In this document: positions 8,990 through 16,296 of the stretch, piece after piece
Position numbering within the stretch: position 1 is the stretch's first letter
Layout: every line of letters starts with the position of its first letter
NCBI GenBank assembly: GCA_902536305.1
Contig: CACAWX010000001.1
Location: forward strand, 62,001-126,000
Source: an uncultured Pelagibacteraceae bacterium
Lineage (GTDB): Bacteria > Pseudomonadota > Alphaproteobacteria > Pelagibacterales > Pelagibacteraceae
Reading direction: 5' to 3'
Length of the DNA stretch: 64,000 nt
Notes under the pieces: model-generated
What the model was told of the DNA's origin: nothing
The model's database searches: none
What the model saw: only the letters and a program-made list of their open reading frames with translations
Program-made: the position numbers and the translations under genes

Positions 8990-10684
8990 TTATAGACCTT
9001 TAATTAATTTTTTTTCAATAGTTTGCTTAAGTTCATCTTCTGCTTTTTCAAGATTTAAAACATAATTCCAATAATATCTTGCCTGAATTTGATTACCATT
9101 CTTCCAAAGCACATCTCCATAGTGATCATTAACTATAGGATCTCCAGGCATCAATCTAACAGCTTGCTGAAGGAAATTTTTAGACTCTTTATATTTTTCA
9201 AGTTTAAACAAAGCCCAACCTAAGGAGTCTATTATATAAGGATCATTAGATCTTAATTTATTTGCTTTTTCTAACATCTTTAAAGATTTTTCAATTTTCA
9301 CACCTTGTTCTATCCATGAGTAAGCTAAATAGTTTATTACGTAAGCTTGATCAGGATTGGCTTCCAATGAAGCTAGTAAATCTTTTTCAGCTTTATCCCA
9401 CTCTCCTATTCGCTCATAAGATATTCCTCGCCCGTCTGTTGCCTCTGCGTATAAAGGATTTTCTATTTCGACTTCATCAATAATTTTACTATAAAATATA
9501 ATTGAGTCTTTAAACCTTTCATTATTTTTTAAAAACTCTGCGTAATCGAAAGTTTCGTAAATATCTTTTATATCTAAACTATTATAGGTATCACTGACAA
9601 GTTTCAGTGCTTTATCTTTTTTTTCCTCTTCTAAAAAAATTTTAGCAAGTTGTTTGGCAGAATACCATGAAAATGCTTTGCCTCGTTTACTTAAATTATT
9701 ATAAATTTTTTTTGCTTTTGTATAATTATCAATTTTGTAAAAGTTTTCTGCAAGTAAAGTATCGTAAGAGTGAAAGTCATTGTTTAAAAATTTTGCTAAA
9801 TTAAGATAAAAATTTGATAAAGGGTAAATTGACTGAGAAGATAAAGCGTTGGCAGTGATATATAGAATCTCTGAAATAACATGTGCCACTTTTTTACAAT
9901 CGAATACGGAAATATTTTTGTTTTTATCTAGGTCAAGCTTATACTGATTAAGCAATAAGTTTCTGGGATAAAGTTTTATTGCGGATTTAACAATTTTTTT
10001 CGCTTCATCTATTTTTTCAGAATTAGCAACGTAAGAGGCATAAAAATACTTGTATCTAGAAAAATCAGTTTTTTCATCTGATGTTAATTTTATAAATAAA
10101 TTTTCTGTGTTTGGGCTATTAAAAAAACAATTTAAAAAAACATTTTGTATGCTTTTTAAATTTTGAAATCTTTCATCTATTTTATTTAATTCTGATGTTG
10201 CTTGATTTAAATTTAAATTATTTAAATTTGACCAATTATGAAGAGAATTTGATACATAATTATTTAAAATAAATCTTGATCTCTTATTTTTAGCTTTAAG
10301 AAAATACTTTTGAGCTAAATCAGTATTTGAGTTTTTTAGGTGAAAAATTCCTGTTATTAAATGACTTTCAAAAATATCTAATTTTTTTTTCTCTAGCTTT
10401 CTAGAATAATTAAAGGCTTCTCTAATATTTCCGGAATTTACCAACGAATACAAATATTTTACTGAATAATTTATATGACTATTTTCAAGCCCATTTAATT
10501 TTTTAAAAAAATTAAATGATTGTTCGTATTGATTGTTATTCAATAATAAAATGCCTGAAAAATAGTCTGATACACTATCAGCCTTATTAAACTTATCCAA
10601 AGATTTAGCAGGAGTTGTGGACAAAAAAATAATGACAAACAAAATCTGTCCTATAGTCTTTAAATTAAACTTAAATATTTTCAT
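8990..10684 (-). CDS. exported TPR-repeat protein
   Basis: A 564-aa protein with an N-terminal signal peptide (hydrophobic core about residues 11-22, then TPAKSLDKF). At least five tetratricopeptide repeats are visible. The clearest are in the C-terminal third: GRGISYERIGEWDKAEKDLLASL, YVINYLAYSWIEQG and SLGWALFKLEKYKESKNFLQQAVRL. The pattern resembles the alphaproteobacterial periplasmic or outer-membrane TPR proteins often found next to ispE. A function cannot be assigned; TPRs suggest protein-protein binding in the periplasm. The start codon lies only 8 bp from the divergent uracil-DNA glycosylase start, leaving no room for a conventional intergenic promoter. Confidence 0.85.
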   Translation of the reverse strand: MKIFKFNLKTIGQILFVIIFLSTTPAKSLDKFNKADSVSDYFSGILLLNNNQYEQSFNFFKKLNGLENSHINYSVKYLYSLVNSGNIREAFNYSRKLEKKKLDIFESHLITGIFHLKNSNTDLAQKYFLKAKNKRSRFILNNYVSNSLHNWSNLNNLNLNQATSELNKIDERFQNLKSIQNVFLNCFFNSPNTENLFIKLTSDEKTDFSRYKYFYASYVANSEKIDEAKKIVKSAIKLYPRNLLLNQYKLDLDKNKNISVFDCKKVAHVISEILYITANALSSQSIYPLSNFYLNLAKFLNNDFHSYDTLLAENFYKIDNYTKAKKIYNNLSKRGKAFSWYSAKQLAKIFLEEEKKDKALKLVSDTYNSLDIKDIYETFDYAEFLKNNERFKDSIIFYSKIIDEVEIENPLYAEATDGRGISYERIGEWDKAEKDLLASLEANPDQAYVINYLAYSWIEQGVKIEKSLKMLEKANKLRSNDPYIIDSLGWALFKLEKYKESKNFLQQAVRLMPGDPIVNDHYGDVLWKNGNQIQARYYWNYVLNLEKAEDELKQTIEKKLIKGL

Positions 10685-10692
10685 AATAACTG

Positions 10693-11394
10693 ATGATAAA
10701 AAAAATCAATTCTTCCTCTATTAAATTAATTAAATATTACAAACTTATTAATCACAATTTAATTTACAATAACAAGGCAATCAATAGGTATAAAAATAAT
10801 AATTTTGAAATTTCTGCTGATAAAGCAGAAAATTTAGAAAGACTTAAAAAATCAATCAGTGCTATCAAAAATTGTAGTCTAAAAAGTAGCGCAACAAATA
10901 TGGTATTCGGTGATGGCAATCCTAAATCAAAGATTATGCTTGTTGGAGAGGCCCCTGGTTCCAATGAAGACCAGGAAGGTCTACCTTTTGTTGGTCGTGC
11001 AGGGGCTTTACTTGATAAAATGTTAGCCTCAATTAATTTAAATAGAAAGAATGTTTATATATCAAATATTATAAATTACCGGCCTCCAGAAAATAGGAGA
11101 CCTACCGATGAGGAAGTAAATCGGTATATGCCATTTATCAAAAGACACATTGAAATAATTAATCCTAAAATTTTAATTTTATTGGGTAGTACAGCAATGA
11201 ATGCTTTAATAGGTAACGATATTGTCATATCTAAAGCTAGGGGAAAATGGATTGATAAACAATTTGGAAACTGTAAGACCTCTGTAATTATAACCTTTCA
11301 CCCTGCCTTTTTGATGAGGCAACCAGCTCAAAAAAAAATGGCCTGGATAGATCTAAAAATGGTCAGAGATAAAAAAGCTAAAATTAAAATATAA
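10693..11394 (+). CDS. uracil-DNA glycosylase, family 4-like (alphaproteobacterial type)
   Basis: Removes uracil from DNA for base-excision repair. The catalytic loop is GEAPGSNEDQEGLPFVGRAG (residues 85-104) and the second loop is HPAFLMRQPAQKKMAW (from residue 203), typical of the family 4 / UDG superfamily. Family 4 enzymes classically carry a 4Fe-4S cluster held by four Cys. Here only the first is kept (C61); the other three aligned positions are Lys64 (CSLK), Tyr129 (NYRPPENR) and Tyr145 (NRYMPF), so a cluster is unlikely. From memory, many alphaproteobacterial relatives also lack some of these ligands. The start is only 8 bp from the divergent TPR gene; rnhB follows after 8 bp. Confidence 0.88.
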   Translation: MIKKINSSSIKLIKYYKLINHNLIYNNKAINRYKNNNFEISADKAENLERLKKSISAIKNCSLKSSATNMVFGDGNPKSKIMLVGEAPGSNEDQEGLPFVGRAGALLDKMLASINLNRKNVYISNIINYRPPENRRPTDEEVNRYMPFIKRHIEIINPKILILLGSTAMNALIGNDIVISKARGKWIDKQFGNCKTSVIITFHPAFLMRQPAQKKMAWIDLKMVRDKKAKIKI

Positions 11395-11402
11395 ATAAAT
11401 TA

Positions 11403-11963
11403 ATGATAACCGCGGGTGTAGATGAAGTTGGTAGAGGATGTTTAGCAGGACCCGTAGTTTCAGCGGCTGTAATTTTAAAAAACTCGATAGATCTTAAACT
11501 GTTAAAAGACTCAAAAAAAATCACTTTCAAAAAAAGAATTGAAATTGCGAAACATATTAAGCTTAATTCAACTTATGCTGTGGGAATATCTTCAGTTGAA
11601 GAAATATTAAACTTAAATATCTTGCAAGCGACCTTACTCTCAATGAAAAGAGCAATAGATAAATTAATAATTAAACCAGAATTAATCCTAATTGATGGAA
11701 ATTTTGCACCAAAGGGCTTGAAAAATTTTAAAACTGTAATTAACGGAGATGAAAAAATTAAATCAATAAGCGCCGCTTCAATTATAGCTAAAGTTTTTAG
11801 AGATCAACTAATGATAAAATTATCCGAGGAGTTTAATAATTATGCTTGGGAGAGAAATTTTGGCTACGGTACTAAGGCTCATATGAACGCTTTAAAAAAA
11901 TTTGGAATAACTTCACATCACAGAAAAGGTTTTAAACCCATACACAAGATGTTGTCGAGTTAA
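11403..11963 (+). CDS. rnhB: ribonuclease HII
   Basis: Cleaves RNA in RNA-DNA hybrids and removes single misincorporated ribonucleotides. The active-site opening GVDEVGRGCLAGPVVSAAV supplies the D-E pair. LILIDGNF gives the third acidic residue, and SAASIIAKVFRDQ plus FGYGTKAH are the other conserved boxes. The length is 186 aa. It lies 8 bp after the uracil-DNA glycosylase gene, so the two repair genes are likely co-transcribed. An RNase HI (rnhA) is also present at 27.3 kb. Confidence 0.96.
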   Translation: MITAGVDEVGRGCLAGPVVSAAVILKNSIDLKLLKDSKKITFKKRIEIAKHIKLNSTYAVGISSVEEILNLNILQATLLSMKRAIDKLIIKPELILIDGNFAPKGLKNFKTVINGDEKIKSISAASIIAKVFRDQLMIKLSEEFNNYAWERNFGYGTKAHMNALKKFGITSHHRKGFKPIHKMLSS

Positions 11964-12040
11964 GACTCCCTAACACTAAAAGACTCTTTTTTTTACTAAA
12001 ATGGTTTGACCGTGGATTCAATTTAAGGTTGAATCTTTAT
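11964..12040 (+). promoter_or_regulatory. ccrM leader with four GANTC sites and an inverted repeat
   Basis: This 77-bp gap between rnhB and ccrM holds four GANTC sequences: GACTC at 11964-11968 and 11982-11986, GATTC at 12015-12019 and GAATC at 12031-12035. At about 30% GC, one site per roughly 360 bp is expected. The last two are the arms of a perfect 7-bp inverted repeat, GATTCAA-TTTAAGG-TTGAATC (12015-12035). Its loop contains an AAGG that could serve as the RBS for the ATG at 12041. GANTC is the methylation target of CcrM, and methylation-sensitive ccrM transcription is established in Caulobacter. Feedback control here is inferred. Confidence 0.65.
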
Positions 12041-13114
12041 ATGTCACAAATTATCAATCAGATTGTAAATGGAAACTCCCTAAAGGAAATAAAAAAAATT
12101 CCAGATAAATCTTTTGATTTAGTTTTCGCAGATCCACCATACAACATGCAAATAGGTGAAACTTTAACAAGGCCTGATGCTTCCAAAGTTAATGGAGTTA
12201 ATGACAAATGGGATCAGTTTAATAGTTTTAGAGAATACGATGAATTTTGTAAATCGTGGTTAAAAGAATGTAAAAGAATTTTAAAAGATAATGGAAGTAT
12301 TTGGGTTATAGGTTCTTATCATAATATTTTTCGATTAGGCTATCACTTGCAAAATTTAAATTATTGGCTTCTTAATGACGTCATATGGAGAAAAAACAAT
12401 CCAATGCCAAATTTTAGAGGGACAAGATTTACTAATGCGCATGAAACGTTGATTTGGGCTTCGAAGACAAAAAAATCGAAATACACTTTTAATTATCAAT
12501 CGCTAAAATGTTTTAATGATGATTTGCAGATGAGATCTGATTGGACTTTGCCAATTTGTAATGGAAAAGAAAGATTAAAAAAGAACGGAAAAAAAATTCA
12601 TTCAACACAAAAACCAGAGGCTCTTTTGCACAGGATTATTCTAGCTACAACTAATAAGGGCGACAATGTGTTTGATCCATTTTTAGGAACTGGAACAACA
12701 GCTGTTGTAGCAAAAAAATTAGGAAGAAATTTTTATGGAATTGAAAATGATGTTAAATATTTTAAAGCCGCCCAAGAAAGATTAAATAATACTAAAAAAA
12801 TTGAGGATGACTATTTAGATATAGTTGAAAACAATAAGTCTAAGCCAAGAATACCTTTTGGCTCTTTAGTGGAACTTGGGATATTAAAACCAGGAACTAC
12901 ATTATTTGACCCAAAAAAGAAAATTAATGCTAAAATTATGGTTGACGGCAGTATCAAATGTAAGCTGTCAGAGGGGTCTATTCATAAAGTTGCAGCTAAA
13001 ATAATGGGTGCTGCAAGTTATAACGGATGGACTTATTGGCATTGTGATATAAATGGATCAACAGTAGTTATTGATAGTTTGAGGCAAAAATTTATTTCGG
13101 AGACAAAAGCTTAG
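12041..13114 (+). CDS. ccrM: cell-cycle-type DNA adenine methyltransferase, GANTC (CcrM family)
   Basis: A beta-class N6-adenine methyltransferase: DPPYNM (about residues 31-36) comes before the SAM-binding FDPFLGTGTTAVVAKKLGR. The C-terminal extension of about 80 residues (PFGSLVELGILKPGTTLFD to the end) is the RAMA-like domain characteristic of CcrM, which in the Caulobacter enzyme takes part in DNA recognition. The track begins at TTG 12029, inside the leader inverted repeat; ATG 12041 (MSQIINQIV) is preferred and gives 357 aa, close to Caulobacter CcrM. It overlaps the convergent FAD-monooxygenase gene by 4 bp. No partner endonuclease is nearby, which fits an orphan regulatory methylase. 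Confidence 0.93.
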   Translation: MSQIINQIVNGNSLKEIKKIPDKSFDLVFADPPYNMQIGETLTRPDASKVNGVNDKWDQFNSFREYDEFCKSWLKECKRILKDNGSIWVIGSYHNIFRLGYHLQNLNYWLLNDVIWRKNNPMPNFRGTRFTNAHETLIWASKTKKSKYTFNYQSLKCFNDDLQMRSDWTLPICNGKERLKKNGKKIHSTQKPEALLHRIILATTNKGDNVFDPFLGTGTTAVVAKKLGRNFYGIENDVKYFKAAQERLNNTKKIEDDYLDIVENNKSKPRIPFGSLVELGILKPGTTLFDPKKKINAKIMVDGSIKCKLSEGSIHKVAAKIMGAASYNGWTYWHCDINGSTVVIDSLRQKFISETKA

Positions 13115-14241
13115 TTTTTATAAACTTTACCTAAATAGCTCTCAATAAATTTTTTACGTTTTACTAAAAATTTTAAAATCATATTTCTAATATTTTGCAT
13201 CAATGAATTAGAAAAATGAAATGCAAAGAAATTTAAGTTCGATCTTTTTCTAATAATTTTTGCTCTTTTCGATCTTAATTTAAAATAAGTATCCGTATCT
13301 AATTTATTTTCCTTTAATAAATTAAATATTTCATAGGCGCTCTCTATCGACTGCCCAGCACCTTGTGCTAAAGTTGGTAAAAATCCATTAAAAGCATCGC
13401 CAATATAGAAAACTTTTTTATTTGATGACGAGAGAATTTTTGGAGTGAAATAAAGTGGCCAAGATTTTATCTCATTATTAAAAATATTTTTTAATTTAGA
13501 GTTTTGTTTTAAAACTAAATCTGTAATTAATTGTTTTGTGTTGTCAGGATCAAATTTTTTACATCTCATAATGCAAACCAAATTTAACTCCCTTTTTTTA
13601 TTAATGGGATAAAGAACAATATGACTTTTACTCCCTAACATTAAACTTATATTTTCATCATTAATATTAAGCTCAGATTTTGATTTTAAAATAAATCTTG
13701 CCGCTATTGCCTTCTTAAATTTAGGCTCATTTTTTTTCTTTTCAAAAAATGATCTTGTATTAGAAAATATCCCATCTGCTGCAAAAACAAAATCTACAAG
13801 GTCATTAGTATTGTCATCAAACTTTATTAAGATTTTATCTTTTAATTCTGAAACTTCTTTTATTTTTTTTCCAAATCTTAAATGTTGAGTATAAATATCT
13901 TCTTTTAAAAATTCTATTAAAGTTGATCTTTGTAAAGTAGTATATTTTGTTTCCTCGTTATTGAATTTAGATAAATCTAAATCACATATTTTTTCATTTT
14001 TTATATTATAAAAATCTAATGTTTTCGGGTTAAATATTTTCTCATTATTAATTTTTTTAAAGTTTATCTCATTTAAAATTTTAATACTGTTTGTAGCCAG
14101 TTGAATTCCATAACCTTCTTCGAGAGATAAACTTTCTTCTCTTTCATAAACCATAAATTCATGATCAGTAAATTTTTTTAAGAAATTTGCTAGGGTAAGT
14201 CCTGCAATTCCAGCTCCGATGATTGCTAATTTTTTTTTCAT
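13111..14241 (-). CDS. FAD-dependent monooxygenase (salicylate hydroxylase/UbiH-like)
   Basis: A group A flavoprotein hydroxylase. The N-terminal dinucleotide fold is KLAIIGAGIAGLTLANFL, a DG-type motif appears as VFAADGIFSNTR, and the flavin GD motif is YIGDAFNGFLPTLAQGAGQSIESA (about residue 282). In most relatives the GD motif carries a His (GDAAH); here it is Asn. The length of 376 aa is normal. The substrate cannot be told: aromatic hydroxylation or a ubiquinone-ring hydroxylation are both possible. Its stop overlaps the convergent ccrM by 4 bp and its start overlaps the mutY stop by 1 bp, so it is coupled to mutY. Confidence 0.8.
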   Translation of the reverse strand: MKKKLAIIGAGIAGLTLANFLKKFTDHEFMVYEREESLSLEEGYGIQLATNSIKILNEINFKKINNEKIFNPKTLDFYNIKNEKICDLDLSKFNNEETKYTTLQRSTLIEFLKEDIYTQHLRFGKKIKEVSELKDKILIKFDDNTNDLVDFVFAADGIFSNTRSFFEKKKNEPKFKKAIAARFILKSKSELNINDENISLMLGSKSHIVLYPINKKRELNLVCIMRCKKFDPDNTKQLITDLVLKQNSKLKNIFNNEIKSWPLYFTPKILSSSNKKVFYIGDAFNGFLPTLAQGAGQSIESAYEIFNLLKENKLDTDTYFKLRSKRAKIIRKRSNLNFFAFHFSNSLMQNIRNMILKFLVKRKKFIESYLGKVYKN

Positions 14242-15242
14242 TAAAATAATACTGAAACTTGTTGAAAGATTTTTTTTGTAAAACTTGGAATAAATTCTTT
14301 ATTATTATTTAATGGATACCATTTATGAGATAGTGGAATTTTATTCGAAAACTTATAATATAAATTAATATTTAGTTTTTGATTAGATATAGAATTTTTA
14401 TAATTTTTTAAAAATTTCCATTTTTTGTTTCTTTTGATGTTTTTCATTTTTTTAATAGATGGAAGATTAAAATTCTTTAAAAAACTAATTTTATTTTCTT
14501 TAGTTAAAGCAATTTGTTTACTTTTATTTAAATAGCAAAAAATATCATAGTACATTATTTTAATTTGTTTTCTTTTATTAGTTTTAATTTTATTTGAAGA
14601 TTTAAAATACCTGCAGCTTTTATTCAAACAACAATCACCACATTTTGGGTCTTTTGGTTTGCACACTAAGGCCCCAAATTCCATTAAAGCCTCAACAAAG
14701 TCTGAATTTCTATTTGTACTAAATAGTTTTTTTTTATTAACAGAAATAAGTTTTTCAAATTTGATGTCTATCTCTTTTTTATTTAAAAATCTTGCAAATA
14801 TTCTTTTAACGTTTCCATCTATTGCAATAGTTGGTTTGTCATGAACTAATCCTAACAATGCATTTGCCGTATATTCGCCAACACCTGGTAGTTTTTTTAA
14901 TTCTTTTAGATTGTCAGGCAACTTTGAATTATATTTTTTTACTAATAATTTTGCAGAAGCTAATAAATTTCTTGCTCGCCTATAGTACCCTAGCCCTTCC
15001 CATAATTTTAGAATTTGATTTTCATTTGCTTCGGAGAGAGACTTAAGAGTCTTATAGTTATTGGTAAATTTTTTAAAATAAGGAATAACTGTTTTTACCT
15101 GAGTTTGTTGCAACATAAATTCACTTAAAAGTCTGTAATAAAGCTTTTTTGGCGACTTTTTGCTAACACGCCAAGGTAAAATACGTTTGCTATTATCATA
15201 CCAAGCAAGAATTTTTTTTGATAAAGTTGCGTTTAAATGCAT
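14241..15242 (-). CDS. mutY: A/G-specific adenine DNA glycosylase MutY
   Basis: Removes adenine mispaired with 8-oxoguanine. The catalytic Glu is in SEFMLQQTQV, the helix-hairpin-helix is LKKLPGVGEYTANALL, and the catalytic Asp is in AIDGNVKRI. The 4Fe-4S ligands follow the canonical spacing C-x6-C-x2-C-x5-C (CKPKDPKCGDCCLNKSC). A divergent NUDIX-like C-terminal domain follows. The track start is a TTG at 15278; the ATG at 15242 (MHLNATLSKK) is preferred and gives 333 aa. That ATG is the reverse half of the ATGCAT palindrome whose forward half starts the DUF721 gene. The stop overlaps the FAD-monooxygenase start. Confidence 0.94.
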   Translation of the reverse strand: MHLNATLSKKILAWYDNSKRILPWRVSKKSPKKLYYRLLSEFMLQQTQVKTVIPYFKKFTNNYKTLKSLSEANENQILKLWEGLGYYRRARNLLASAKLLVKKYNSKLPDNLKELKKLPGVGEYTANALLGLVHDKPTIAIDGNVKRIFARFLNKKEIDIKFEKLISVNKKKLFSTNRNSDFVEALMEFGALVCKPKDPKCGDCCLNKSCRYFKSSNKIKTNKRKQIKIMYYDIFCYLNKSKQIALTKENKISFLKNFNLPSIKKMKNIKRNKKWKFLKNYKNSISNQKLNINLYYKFSNKIPLSHKWYPLNNNKEFIPSFTKKIFQQVSVLF

Positions 15243-15731
15243 AGTAAAAATAATAATAAAACCCAAACGTTCATACAAGGACTAAGACCTTTTTCAAGTT
15301 CAATTCCAAAAACATTAAAAAAACATCTTAGAAAAGGTGGTTATAATTATTCCAACATCGTAGATAATTGGACAAATATGGTAAGTAAAAAAATTTCTGA
15401 TGCTTGTTATCCTGCGACAGTAAAAATGGGAAAAGAAATGAGAGATGGTATACTGGTTTTAAATGTTATCCACGGGAAAGAAATGGAAGTTGAATATGAA
15501 AAAAAAGAGATAATTGATAAAATTAATAGTTTTTTTGGCTACAATTGTATTGGTAATATTAAATTAAAAATTACGCAGGATAAAATGAAACTTAATGAAA
15601 AGATATTTCCGAAAATAAAAAATTTATCTAAAATCGAGGAAAAAATGAGTAAAGTAAAAGATAGTAGTTTAAAAAGTTCTCTTAACAATTTTTTGAAAGC
15701 ATTTAATGGGCGAAATAAGAAAAATTTTTAA
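15237..15731 (+). CDS. DUF721 (DciA-like) domain protein
   Basis: A 164-aa protein whose first 100 residues fit DUF721 (FIQGLRPFSSSIPKTLKKHL...IVDNWTNMVSKKISDACYPATVKM...LVLNVIHGKEMEVEYEKKEIIDKIN). Some members (DciA) act with the replicative helicase DnaB; whether this one does is not known. The C-terminal 60 residues are Lys-rich and low in complexity. No later Met keeps the domain intact, which supports ATG 15237. It is divergent from mutY with overlapping start codons. It overlaps the dsbA-like gene by 26 bp, a common alphaproteobacterial neighbourhood (mutY-DUF721-dsbA-smc). Confidence 0.82.
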   Translation: MHSKNNNKTQTFIQGLRPFSSSIPKTLKKHLRKGGYNYSNIVDNWTNMVSKKISDACYPATVKMGKEMRDGILVLNVIHGKEMEVEYEKKEIIDKINSFFGYNCIGNIKLKITQDKMKLNEKIFPKIKNLSKIEEKMSKVKDSSLKSSLNNFLKAFNGRNKKNF

Positions 15732-16296
15732 AACAGTATTTATATTAATATTTATTTTTTCTGCTCAAGCAGAAAGTAAAATATTAAGCATTGGAAATCC
15801 TGATGCTAAAGTTATAGTAAAAGTTTTTTCATCTCTAACTTGTCCTCATTGCGCAACTTTTCATACTTCAGTTTTTAATAAATTAAAAAAGGAGTATATT
15901 GATGAAGGTTTAGTAAGATTTGAACATCATGCTTTTCCATTAGACTTGGCTGCGCTTAACGCGGAGGTAGTCGTACGGTGCCAAACTAATAATGAAACAA
16001 AATTTAAATTATTAGGAGAAATTTATAATAAACAAACCTTCTGGGCCGTAGGTTCTGATATAAACAAAATAAATGATTTAATAAAGGAAGTCGGTTTAGA
16101 TTTCAATTTAACTGAAGAAAAAATGAATGCATGTTTAGAAAATAGTCACGTTCAAGATGAAATACTTAATGAAAGGATTGAAGCTCAAAAAAAATATAAA
16201 ATTGAGTCTACACCTACTATATTTGTAAACGAAAAAAAATATTCTGGTAAAGTAGATTATAAAAAATTTAAAAAGATTATTGAAAAAAATTTGTAA
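15706..16296 (+). CDS. DsbA-family thiol:disulfide oxidoreductase, exported
   Basis: A thioredoxin-fold protein with a signal peptide (about residues 9-22, ending SAQAES) and the redox motif CPHC at residues 46-49 (SSLTCPHCATFH). The cis-Pro loop is STPTIFVNEKKYSG. It has 196 aa. It probably introduces or isomerises disulfides in periplasmic proteins; DsbA versus DsbG/C-like direction cannot be settled from sequence. It starts 26 bp inside the DUF721 gene, and its stop codon abuts the smc start codon exactly, so the three genes form one transcription unit. Confidence 0.9.
   Translation: MGEIRKIFKTVFILIFIFSAQAESKILSIGNPDAKVIVKVFSSLTCPHCATFHTSVFNKLKKEYIDEGLVRFEHHAFPLDLAALNAEVVVRCQTNNETKFKLLGEIYNKQTFWAVGSDINKINDLIKEVGLDFNLTEEKMNACLENSHVQDEILNERIEAQKKYKIESTPTIFVNEKKYSGKVDYKKFKKIIEKNL

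Noticed and set aside
11960-11974. CtrA box (TTAA-N7-TTAA) upstream of ccrM
   Set aside because: Only the first half fits: TTAA is followed 7 bp later by TAAC, which does not match the second half well enough.
12029-12040. TTG start for ccrM at 12029
   Set aside because: It falls within the right arm of the leader inverted repeat and adds four residues absent from the family; ATG 12041 is better.
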